A stretch of DNA of 64,000 nucleotides from JACMQX01 sp044225675 (GTDB lineage Bacteria; Pseudomonadota; Gammaproteobacteria; Burkholderiales; Burkholderiaceae_C), in NCBI GenBank assembly GCA_044225675.1, contig JBGAIH010000025.1, positions 11,637 through 75,636 of the forward strand, read 5' to 3'. Below, one piece after another: positions 1-12,000 of this stretch. A model generated the notes under the pieces. That model saw only the letters and a program-made list of their open reading frames with translations. It searched no databases and had not been told where the DNA came from. Made by a program: the position numbers and the translations under genes. The stretch's first letter is position 1. Each line of letters begins with the position of its first letter.

Positions 1-3000
1 GGCCGTGAACCAGGAGCCGCTGCTGTCCGTCGCCCAGCGGTTGGTCACCGAACCGGCATAGGCGCTGAGGGTGTTGCCCGATTGCAGCGTGGTGAAGCCG
101 ACGTCGGTGATGAGCGACTGCGCCGCCGGGTTGGTGCCGGTCTGGCCCAGCGTCCAGGTGATGAGGTCGAAGCTCTGGCCGCCGGCCACGAACACGCTGG
201 CCTCCGACACCGCGAGCGTGCCGCCCTTGTTGATGCTGCCGGTGACCGCAATGCGGTCGTAGCTCACCGCGCTGGCCAGCTCGGCTTCCACGGTGCCCGT
301 GCCCATGTCGAACAGCCCGGTGATGTTCAGGGTGCCGATGCTGCCCTGTCCGCCCGGCCGCACGGTGCCGTTGTTGAGCAGGCGCGTGCCCGAGACGTCG
401 ATCTTGCCGCTGCCCGAGAGCACGCCGCCGGCGTTGTTGACCAGCGTCACGCCCGGCCCCATGGCCAGCGTGGCGCCCGACGCCACGTTGATCGAGCCGT
501 TCTGCGTGAGGCCGCCGGCAAGAATGGCCTGGCCGCCGATGACGTTGAAGGTCGCACCCGCCGCATTGACGAGGGCCGGCTCGATGCCGTTGAACTCGAC
601 CGCACTGTAGTTGTAGACGCCGCCCGTCAGGTTGGAGAGCGTCGCCGGCCCGGCGTCGCTGAACTGGTCCTGCAGCGTGGCCGTGCCGCTGTGGTTGAAC
701 ACACCCGCGTTCTGCAGTTGCATGATGCCTTCGAGCATCAGCGTGCCGCCACTCAACGCCAGCGTGCCTTCGTTGCGCAGCGTGCGGTCGATCACGGTGA
801 AGCCGCCCGCCGAGCTGGCAGTGGCGCCGCTGGCGATCTTGAAGACGCCGGTCCCGCCCAGGATCGCGCCGTCGAGCGAAGCCGTGCCCGACACGGTGAT
901 CGCGTCGCCGCCGCCGATGCTGCCGGACAGCGCGAGCGTGGGCAGCGTCACCGCGCCGCCCGTGTTGAAGGCCAGTGTGCTGCCGGCGCCCACGTCCACC
1001 ATGCCCGAGCCGCTGTAGAAGCCGGCAACGTCCACGGTGCCGCCGGCTGTGAACAGCGTTCCACTGTTGATCAGTCGGGAGCCCGCGGCAAAGCCGTGGG
1101 CTCCCGACCCGCCGAGGGACACCGTTTTGCCCGACGCGATGTTCAGCGTACTCCCGTTGCCGTGGCCGACGTTGCCCTCGATGCTCAGGTTGCGGACGGG
1201 GTCGACGCCGTCGGCGCCGAACTCGATGGTTCCGTTGTTCTCGATCTGCGCCAGGTTGAAGGCCAGCCGGTCGCTCGCCGTCGCGGAGCGGAAGGAGTTG
1301 CGCACGGTGCCGTTGTTCACGAGCGTGCCGCTGCCGAGCAGGCTCCACAGCGCGCCATTGAAGTAGCTGCTCTGGAAGTCCAGCAGCGCCCCGCCTTCCA
1401 CCGTCAGCGTCGAGCCGTCGAGATTCAGATAGCCGCCGGTGAGCTTGAGCGTGCCCTGCACCGTCCAGTCGCGGCCGATCAGGTTGCCGCCGGAGGACAC
1501 CGCTGTGCCTGTTGTCGTGAGCGTGCCGGAGCCGCCGAGGTCTCCGCCGCTGCGTGTGAAGCTCACGGCGGCAATATCGGCCGCGCCCGTGATCGCGCCG
1601 GCGTCCTGGACCAGATGGCCGGTGCCGACGTAGGTGTCGATGCTCACCGCGCCAGTGCCGCCCACGCTCAGCGTGCCGGCAAGCGGCTCGGAGTAGGTCC
1701 CGGCAAAGCTCAGCGTCGTGCCGAACGAGGGCGCCAGGCGCACCGTGCCGCCGCCGTTCATCAGCGACGCGCTGGTGCCCGCGAAGCTGCCCTGCAGCGT
1801 GAGCGTGCGGCCCGTGTCGATGGAGATGAGGCCGGCCGTGCTCCCCTGCGTGAGCACCAGATCGGCTGCAGCCACCTGGATTTCGCCGACGTTGGAGATC
1901 GCCGCATTGACCACGGCGGCCGTGCCCGAACCGCTGCCGGCGGCCAGCGTGCCGCCGCTGTGGTTGGAGAGCGTCCCGGTGCCGGCAAAGACTTCGCCAT
2001 TGGCGCGCAGAATCATCGTGCCGGTGTTGCTCAGCGTCACGCCGTCGAGATAGAGGCTCGACGCGGCGTCGAACGTGCCGTCGTTGTGGAAGGCGCGGCC
2101 CAGGGTCTGGCCGGTGCCGCTCTGGATCGTGGTGGAAGAGCCGCTGTGCGCCGAGACCATGCCCGTGCCCTGCATCTGTCCGCCCGACCACAGCAGCGTG
2201 GCACCACTGCCGAGATCGAGGTTGCCCGCGCCGAGCAGCGTCCCGCCGGTGAGCAGGAAGGCGCCGCCGCTGGCGACCGACATGCCACCCGAGCCCAGCT
2301 CCAGGGACGCCCCCGAAGCCAGCACCAGCCGCTCGGACAGGTCGAGGGAGCCCACCCCGTAGGCACCCCCCGAGACGGTGATGGTGGGGTTGTTCGCCAC
2401 GTTGACCACGACCGTCTCGCCCAGTGTGGGCACGTGGGCGCGCGACCAGTTGCCGACCGCCGACCACAGCTCGGCCGCGTTGGTATTCTTGATCCACTGG
2501 TTGGTGATGGAGGCCGGACTGATCATCAGGTGGCCTGCAGTCCCTGCAGTGAAGACGCCGCCGAACACGATGTCGGGCGAGCGCGACTGGATCGCCGGCA
2601 GGCCGCCGATGACCGTCCCCTGGAAGTAGACCGCGCTGCCCTGGTCACTTGGCAGCAGGAAGGGCCCGCCGGCCTCGCCCACGCTCACCGTGCCGCCGCT
2701 GAAGAAATCGGCGGTGACGCTGATGTGATCGAGACCGGACGAGGTCCAGTCCAGGTACAGCACGCCGGAGCTGTTCTGCTGCAGGTAGCCGTCCACGGTG
2801 ATCGTGCCCAGGCCGCCGTCGGTGCCGGGCATGACGGTGCCGCTGTTGACCAGCACGCCGGTGCCGCCCGCCAACGCCAGCGTGCCGGAGCCGGTCAACA
2901 GGCCCGTGTTGTGCACGCCGATGCCGATGCTCAGCGTGTTGCCGGTACCGAGGTCGATGGTGCCGTTCTGGGCACCGAAGGAGGCCGCCTGGACCGTCAC

Positions 3001-6000
3001 GCCGCTGCCCGCGAATCCGAGCGTGGCGCCGCTTGCGACGCTGAGCGTGCCCACCTCGGAATACTGGCCGAAGCTGGTGAGGCCGGCGTTGATCGACCAG
3101 TTGCCCGACTGGATGACGCCCGTGCCGAAGTTGAAGCTCGACTCCGAGCTGACCGGGCCGACGAGCGTCAGGCTGTAGCCGGAGCCGTAGACCGTGCCAC
3201 CGCCCGTGCGATTGAAGCTCGTGCCGCCGCCGGTCGAACCCAGGGTCATCCAGGTCCCGGCGACGATGTCGTCGTCGATCGTCAGCGTGCCGCCGCTGAT
3301 CAGACTGATGGTGGCGCCCACGGGCACGGCGATGCTGAAGTGCGAGAAGGTCGCGTCGCCTTCGGTCAGCAGGTAGACGCCGCCCGCGCCGGTGCCGGCC
3401 GTCGTGGTCGAGGCCGGACTGACGAGGATGGGCGCGGTGGCCGAGCCGATGGCCTGGCCACTGAGGTTCAGGACGCCCGACGCCTTGATGGCAACGAGTT
3501 CGGGCGCCGTCGGGCCGGTGATGTTGGCGTCGGCGTCCAGCGTGACGGCCACGCCCTGGATGGACCCGGCACTGCCGAAGGTGATGTTGCCGCTCGCGCC
3601 CGTCGCCATCAGGTTCCAGTTGTCGTTGGTGACGCTGGTGCCCGCGACTTCGATGCCGCTGCCCGACAGGATGTCGATGGTGCTGGTGTTGCCGCCGTCG
3701 GTCACGAGGGTGCCGAGCCGCAGGACGGGGTCGGTGTCCAGACGCGGGCCTTCGATCCAGATGTCGCCCGTGCCGCCCGTGACCGACAGCACGCCGGCCG
3801 CCTCGACGAAGATGCGGCCTCCGGGCTCGCCGACGCCCTGGTCGGCGATCAGCGTCACATTGCCGAGGTTCGCCTGGACGAGATGCTCGTTGCCGCCGCT
3901 GTCGGCAGTGTTGCGGATCTTGCCGCCCACCGACTGCAGCTGGATGTCGCCTCCGATCGAGCGGACACCGTCGGCCGCGATCCACAGGTCGCCGACGTTG
4001 CGGAAGATGAAGTTGCCGCCCTCGGTCGTCGACACACCGGCAACGCCGCTGGCGATGGTGTTGTTGCCGCCGAGATTCACCGATTCGCCGCGGACGTAGA
4101 GCGAGTTCGCCTTGAGGCCGTAGAGGCCGACCGCACTCACCGCGCCGCCGGAGCCGATGTACAGGTGGGCCGCGCCGACGTCGAAATGACTGTCCACGGC
4201 GACATTGCCAAAGTTCTGGCCGTAGTCCTCGCTGCCCAGGTAGAGCGCGACGTAGTTCGTGAGCTGCGTGCGGGCACCCGTGCTGAAGTTGAAGAGGCCG
4301 TTGACCAGCGTGCCGCCGAGCTTGAGGTCCCGACCGTTGCTGTTCGGCGAGAACGCGATGCCGCCCCCGCGCGCGTCGATGGCGGCCGAGGCGTCGAAGT
4401 CGTCGGCGCGGATGATGATGCTGACGTCGCCCAGACGCTTGGCGGCCACCGGCGCGTCGATATAGACCACACCGCTGGCCGTGAGGTGCATCGCGGCGCC
4501 GTCGGCGCCGCCGCCCGCGTCGACCTGTGCCGTCACGGCGAGGTTGCCGTCGAGGGCGCGCAGCTCCACGCCCGTGCCGCCGCTCACACCCGCGGTACCG
4601 GCGACCGTGCCGACCAGCAGGCTGTAGGCACTCGTCACGCTGAACAGGCCTCCGGCCGCGCCGGCAATGGTGCCGATGTCGTTGCTGCTCTCGTTCAGCA
4701 GGACGGCGGCGTTGCTGAAGGCCGCGAGGCTGTCCAGGCTGACGCCCGTGAAGCTGCCCTGCGCCACGTCACCGTTGGCCGACACCACGAAGTTGCGCGG
4801 CGCGGCGCCGGTCGGGTTCACGTCGGTCACGAACTTGACGTACGAGGCCGTCTTGTTGATGTCGCCGATCTGCAGGGTGTGGGCCTGCATGCGGTCGATG
4901 TCCTCGACGAAGATGTTGGCCATGCCCAGTCCCAGCTCGGCCGACAGCGTCTGTACCTCGATCGCCTTGCCGGCGGTCTGCGTCAGCAGCGCGATGGTGC
5001 CGGCACTGCCCGCGTTCAGGGTGCCCGTAGCCAGAATGCGGAAGTCATCGGTGATGGCGACGACGCCCGGCCCCGTGCCGGTGTAGCCATTGGTCACCTC
5101 GCCGGTCACCCGGATGGCGTCGCCGCTGAACTGCATCCTGCCGCTGTTGCTGTGGATGAAGCCGCCAAGCTGGAGCGTGCCGCCTTGAGCCGACAGGGTC
5201 ACGTCGCCTGTGTCGGAGAAGACGTAGCCGTTGACCTGAACCGGTCCGTTCAGAGAGGCCAGAACGACCTGCCCGCTGCCCGAGGCGCTGATGTCGGCGT
5301 TGGCGCCGACCGAGATCGTGCCATTCGAGGTGCCGAGGAACACGCCCACGTTGTCGCCCAGGTCCGAGCCGATGACGCCCGAGACGGCGGTTATCGAATC
5401 GTTCGAATGCAGGTGGATGTTGCCGGTGGCGCCCGTGGTGTAGGCGATCATCTCGCCGAGCGTGACGGGGCCGGTGACGTCGAGCCACAGGTCGGAGTCG
5501 ACGTAGGCCTTGAGGTCGCCGTTGGCTGAGCCGGCCGTGAGATGCACGCGCAGCTTGTCGCTGCTGCTGCCGTAGTTGCCGTAGCTGCCGTAAATGCCCG
5601 ACAGCTGGTAGTGGCCGAAACGCGCCACCCCGCCATCCAGATGAATGCCTGCATAGCCCGAAGCGCCCGAGACGGTGGGTGCATCGACCACCATGGTCGG
5701 CGCCTTGACGCTGGCCAGCACGATGCCGGTGTCCGATGACAGCGAGACGGTGTTGTCGTAGTAGCTATTCGTGACGACGATGGACGCGGCGGCATCCATG
5801 ATGACCTGACCGCCTTCGGCCATGACGTAGGCGCCGTCGGTGGCGACGATGTCGGCCCCCGCGTCCAACTGCGCCGCACCTGCCTGTGCTTCGACGCCGA
5901 CGTAGCGGGCCGACACCGTGGTGGTGTCCACCGTCACGCTGCTGCCCCTGACGTAGATGTTGCCAGCCATGCCGATGCCCGGCGAGAAGCTCGGGGTGTA

Positions 6001-9000
6001 GCCGTCACCGCCCGACAGGCCTGCGCCACCGCCGTTGTCCGCACCCGCCGCGCCGCCGGTGCCGCCCGCGCCGTGCACGCCATCGGAGCCGCCCAGAGAG
6101 CTGATCGTCGCACCCGAGACCAGCACCGAGCCGCCATTGGACGTGATCGAGATGGTCAGGCCATAGCCGCCCCCGCCCGCATAGCCTGCGTCGCCGCCCG
6201 CGCCACCGTTGCCACCGGGCAGTGAGCCGTCTCCCGCGCCGCCATCGCCGCCCGCGCCGCCGTTGCCGCCGTGGCCACCCATGCCGCCCTGGGACAGCAG
6301 CGTGGCATGGACTTCCACCGTGCTTTGGCCCGAGACGAGGATGCTCCCGGCGTCGCCGCCGTAGCCGCCGTGACCGCCCTGGCTCCCGTTGTCGCCATCG
6401 CTGTACGATCCACCGGAATTGCCCGGCATGCCGCTGGCGCCGTTGCCACCCGTGCCGCCGACGCTGGTCACCGACAGCGACGCCGGCAGCAGGAGCGGCG
6501 CGCTGATCGAGGTGATGGTGATGTTGCCGCCGTCGCCACCGCCGCCGCCATGCGTGCCGTCGCCGGACGTCGCCAGCCCGTTGCCGCCCGCGCCGCCCTG
6601 GCTCCTGACCGTCAGGCCGCTGCCGATGGACAGGGTCGCGCCCTGCAGAAGAATGTCGCCCCCGCGGCCACCGGCAAAGGCATATTCGCCGGCCTCCTGC
6701 CGGTCGGCGCCCGCACCGCCGGTCGAGGTGATGAACACGTTGTCGCCGATCTGCAGCGTGCCGCTCGCGCTCATCAGCGTGATGCTGCCGGCATTCTCGC
6801 CACCATCGCCGGGCTGGGAGGAGCCGTTGCTCTGGATCGAGACGAAGTTGGCTACGGCGAGGTGCCCGCCTCCATTCGCGCGCAGCACGATGTCGCCGTC
6901 GAGCGCCTGCACCGAGGCCGCGAAATCGAGATTGCCGTTGGCAATGACCGTGACGCCGCGACCCGACATCAGGCCGCCCGCGATGTTCAGCGTGCCGGCC
7001 GAGGTGACCGAGATGTCGCCGACGAAGCCACCGCCGAGCCCGGCGACGCCGTTCGTGCCCGCCTCGCCCGGCGGGCCGGGAACGGGGCCATCGATGCCGC
7101 CCGCACCGCCGAATCCGCCCGTGCCACCCAGGCCGCCCAGACCCGCTGCAGAGACGAGCACCGCATTGACCGTCCCGGCACCGGCCACGGTGACCGAGCC
7201 GCCGTTGGCGCCATTGCCGCCCGCGCCGCCCGCACCGCCGGTGCCGCCGTAGCCGGCAAGAATGTCCGGGTCGCCCGTCATTCCCGGGCCGCCCATGCCG
7301 CCCTGACCGCCCGCGCCACCGTCGCCGCCAGAGCCGCCGCGGCTGGTCAGCGTGCCCTGGATCGACAGGGTCTGGCCGGCCAGGTACACGGCACCGCCGA
7401 AGCCGCCATCGCCACCGTGGCCGCCTTCGTAGCCGTCATAGCCCGTTGCACCATAGGAGGACTGGGGGTCGCCCACTGCGCCAGCTGCGCCGCTGCCGCC
7501 GTGCCCACCGTACGAAGCAATGGTGGCGCCCGCGTCCACGATGAGCTGGCCCGTGGCGACCGACAGCGACACGGTGCCGCCGGCACCGCCTTCGCCACCG
7601 CTGGCGCCTTCGTAGTCCATCGAAATGCCGGAGCCGCCCTGTCCGCCCTGCGAGTAGATCCGGGTGTTCGGCCCGACCGACAGCGTCGTCTTGGCGGCGA
7701 TCACCACCGGCCCGCCGTCACCGCCCGCGGTCGAATGGCCGCCGCTGGCGAACTCGTCGCTGCCGGCACCGCCCTGCGAGAAGATCTCGGCGTTGCTGCC
7801 GATCTGGACCTTGCCGAGCGAGCTGTCGATCAGGATCATGCCGCCGGTCTCGCCATTGGTTTCCATGCCGTCGCTGCCGACGCTGCTGATGCGCACGCCG
7901 TTGGACACGATGACGCTGTTCGTGCCCGACAGCGTGATGTTGCCGCCGCTGGCCGAGCCGAGCGTTCCGGACACGGTCAGGGACTGGCCGCTCGCGGTGA
8001 TGCTGCCCTGGGTGCTGATCGCCCCGAGCTGCACCGCGCCACCGGTGACGTTCAGCGCGGCCAGCGCCTGGGCGCTTCCGAGCGTCGCGCCCGACAGGTT
8101 GATGGCGCCCGTCGAGCCGCCCTGGATGACGAGACTGCGGCCGTAGAAAGAGCTGTCGCTGTCGAGGAAGCGGCTGATCGTCACGTTCACCGGGCCGGAG
8201 CCCGAAGCACTGCCCAGCGTCAGGTCGGTGTTGAGCACCGCCGCACCCTGAATGCCGATGGTGCCGCTGTTGGCCACGAGGATGTCGCCCGACAGGTTGA
8301 TGACGCCGTTGTCGCCAAACGCCACGCCACTCGAATCGAGCAGCACGCCGCCCGGCGCCGCACCCGTCGTCGCGCCGCTGGCGCTGATGCGGCCGTCGAT
8401 CGTGATGTTGCCGCCGGTACGGCCGGAGAAGTTGTCGGAGGTGCTGGTGTCGATGCGGATCGTGGTGCCGGCCGAGGTATTGATGAAAGGCACCGTGATC
8501 GACACGCTGCCGCCCGCTCCGATGAACTCCTGCAGCGTGTCGATGGTCGTCGTGCCGCCCAGCTGGGTGAACTGCAGCTTGTCGGCGTCGATCACCAGCG
8601 CGGCTTCGGCGCCGGTGACCGGCGATCCCCGGTCGAGCCGGATGTCGCCCTGCAGCTTGATCGTGCCCTGGCTGTTGCCGTCAACCGTGGTCGCCAGCAG
8701 GCTCAGGGACTGCAGATAGCTGGCCGTGCCATTGCCATTGCCGACCGAGGTGTTGAGGGTGATGTCGCCTGCCGAACTGGCGCCCGTCGCGACCGGCGAG
8801 GTGTCGATGGTGAGCGACGCGCCCACCGCGCTGGCCGCGATCCCCAGCGTGCCGAGAGAGCTGATGAAGACGCTGCCGGCGGTGCTGACGGCGCCGCTGC
8901 CCGAGGTGCGCAGCGTGGTCGATGCGCCGTGCAGCATCAGGCCCTCATACGACTCGAGCGTGATGTTGCCGGTGGCCGAGCCGGTGCTCCAGCCGTCGGT

Positions 9001-12000
9001 CGTGATGTCGCCGTACAGGTGGATGCTGCCTTCCGAACCGAGGGCACTGGCCGTCAGCGCGCCCACATGGCTTGACGACGTGCCGAAGCTGGTGAAGGTG
9101 CCGAGCCGGATGGTGCCCCCCTTCCCTCCCACGCCAGCATTGGCGTTGAGTGTGAGCGCCCGGTGGTTGCCGTCGCTGGCCAGCGTGGCGGTTGACAGGT
9201 CGATCAGGCCGCCGTAACTGGCCAGGCTGGCGCCCGACATGTTGGTGTAGACGTTCGTGTCGGCCAGCAGGCGCACGAAGGCGTTGCCGATGTTCAGCGT
9301 GCCCTGGGTCGAGGCCGTGGTGCCCGACGCGGCCAGCGCGATCAAACCTCCACTCAGCGTGACGGTGCCGTTCGTGCCGCCCGAGCCGCCTTGCGCATCG
9401 ATGCTGAGCGTGTTCAGGTAGTTGCCGCCGAAGCCGCCTGCGACGCCCAGGTCGACGTCACCGCCGTTGTAGCCCGCGCCGATGGCCGACGTGTCGATGA
9501 AGAGCTTGCGACCGCTGGCGGGTGCCGAGAGATCGCCCGTGATCGTCAGGCTGCCGCCGCTGCCCAGCGTGCCGCTTTGCGTGTCGAGGGTCACGACGCC
9601 CGTGCCCAGGACCACGTGATCCGTGTTCACCAGGATGTTGCCGCCGTGGGTCGCCAGGTTGGCGGCGAGGTTGATCGTCGCGCCGGCGATGTTGGTCTGC
9701 AGCGTGAGGTCGCCGCCCTTGGCCGTCGTGGTGGCGACCCCATCCACCGCCCCCAGCACGAAGGAGCCGGCGCTGCGGTAGTACAGCCCGCCCGAACTGG
9801 CCTCGCCCGCAAAGGTGGAGGCCAGGTTCTGTGACTGCAGGAAGATGTCGGCGCCGCGCACCACGAGCGAACCGGCCGTGATCGGCTTGAGCACGGCCTG
9901 CGTGATGTTGCCGCCCGTCGTCAGGGCCAGCGTGCCGCCGGGCGTGAGCATCGAGACCGGGGTGGAGATGCCGATGTTGCCGGTGAGGCTCTGGCTGCCG
10001 ATACGCAGAATCGGCGTGGTGATACGCCCGAACTCGCCGGCCGACACGCCGAAGAAGCCGGTGTTGCTGGTGTCGTCGCCACCGATGTCGATGTCGCGGC
10101 CCAAGGCGTACGGCATCAGCGACACCTGGGCCGTGCCGGTGATCGAGCCGGCGCTAGTGTCGAGCCAGAACCGGTTGGCCGCGATGGAGATGCTGCTGCC
10201 CGTGATGGACAGACCGTAGTCCACCTGCGCGCGGCCGATGGTGCCGGTCGCCTCGATCTCGACGTCACCCGCCGACGCATTGATGTTGCCCGACGAGGCG
10301 CCCGACTGCATCAGCACCTCGGCGCCTTGCGCCTGCACGTTGCCACCGGACGTGATGATCGGGCCGTTGATGTACAGCGAGCCGCTGTCCTTGGCCTTGA
10401 GCGCGACGTCGCCGCCGACCGTCGAGATGGTGCCGCTGTACAGCGAACCGCTCGAACTCAGCGACACCGATCCCGCGCCGCCCACGGTGATGCCGCCGCC
10501 GTTCACGAGCGTCCCGGCGGCCGACACATGCACCGCTCCGCCATCGGTGACCAGCGACGACAGCGTGATTCCACCATTGGGCGACGCGCCGCTGGCGGTG
10601 AGCGTGATGCCCCCCGAACCGCTGGTGCGGATGACGAGGCCGGTACCGTGATTGCTCGTCGTGAGGTCGATGCCGTGGTTCGTGGACGACGCCGACGTCA
10701 CCTCCAGCGTGAGGCTGTTGTTGTTGAGCAGCGCGATGTCGCCGCCGTTGAAGGTGCCGGTGACGAAAATCCGGCTCGCCGCCTGCAGCAGGATATTGGC
10801 GTTGGTGTTCTCGAGTTCGGACTCGTAGACGGTGAAGTTCGAAGGGAACGAGCCGATCGAGATCGTCCCCAGACCGCCGCTGTCCACCGTGAGCGAGCTG
10901 CCATCGGGCAGGTCGTTGCCGTCGGCCGTGCCGCCCAGGATGGCGATGGTGTCGGGATCGAGCAGCAGCGTGCCGGTGCGCCCGCGCGGTGCAGCCAGGT
11001 TGGCCCGACCACGGAAATAGAGATTCTGCTTGCCCGAGGTTTCGGCAAAGCCGCCGTTGCCGCCGAGCAGGCCGCCCTGCGCGCTGAGCGTGCCCGCGAA
11101 ATGCGTGTCGTTGTCGGCCCAGACGATGACCTTGCCCCCGTCGCCTTCGACCCGGCCATCGGCCGTGAGGATGACGCCGGGCGCCACGTCGGTGTTCTTC
11201 GCGTTCGGCACCTCGGCGTTCTTGCCCTGGAAGTCGCCACCCACGAGGATCGTGCCGCCCCCGCCGTCGCCCGATACGTCAAGCTGCGCGCCGGCCTGCA
11301 GGCTCACCTGCGCGCCCAGCACCTCGACCTTGCCGCCCTTGGCGAGGCTGATGGGTTCGATCTGCGTGCTGGAGTCAGTGCGCACCGGCGACACGGCCGT
11401 GACCACCCCGGCCACGCGCGCCTCGCTGGCGCCGAACAGGCGCACCGAGCCGCCCGGGAATCCGTCGGCCGACACCTGCGTGCCCTGCTCGACCACGAGC
11501 CGCCCCGCGTCGGCCGAGATGCCGACCGCGCCGCCGGCCGCGCCGGCTCCGCCATTCGCGCTGATCGTGGCGCCGGTGCCGATCTTCACGTCGCCCGATG
11601 CCGAGCTGATGGAGATCTGCCCGCCGGGCTTGCCCGCTGCACCATCGGCGCGGATCACCGCTGCCGGGCCGGAGATCTCGACGTCCTTGATGGCGCGCAG
11701 CACCACCTTGCCACCTTCGAGCGTCGCGGTCTGGGCCGTGATGGAGCCGCTGTGCCGAAGCGTGCCGGCAAAGATGCCGACGGCGTTGCCTTCGATCCGG
11801 CCCAGATTGATGGCCTTGTTGTCGGCCGACTGGATCTCGAAGCGGATGCCTTCGAGGCCCCGGCCCGTGACCTCGACCTTCTGGCCGGCACCGATCACCA
11901 CGTTGCCATTCTCGGCCTTGACCAGCGCGTCGGAGCCGACCGCCACGTTCGGCGCGAACAGCATCACGTCGCCATTGGACGAGCGGATCACGCCGTCGAC

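Noticed and set aside
5900..7700. CRISPR or tandem DNA repeat array in the glycine-rich region
   Set aside because: Repeats are degenerate codons for Gly-Gly-x in an open frame, with no fixed repeat length or spacers.
82..9075. Very long plus-strand open frames opposite the exoprotein gene (up to about 1800 codons)
   Set aside because: They are codon-aligned antisense frames of the high-GC minus-strand gene, rich in Arg/Ala/Asp/His, without domains or ribosome sites.
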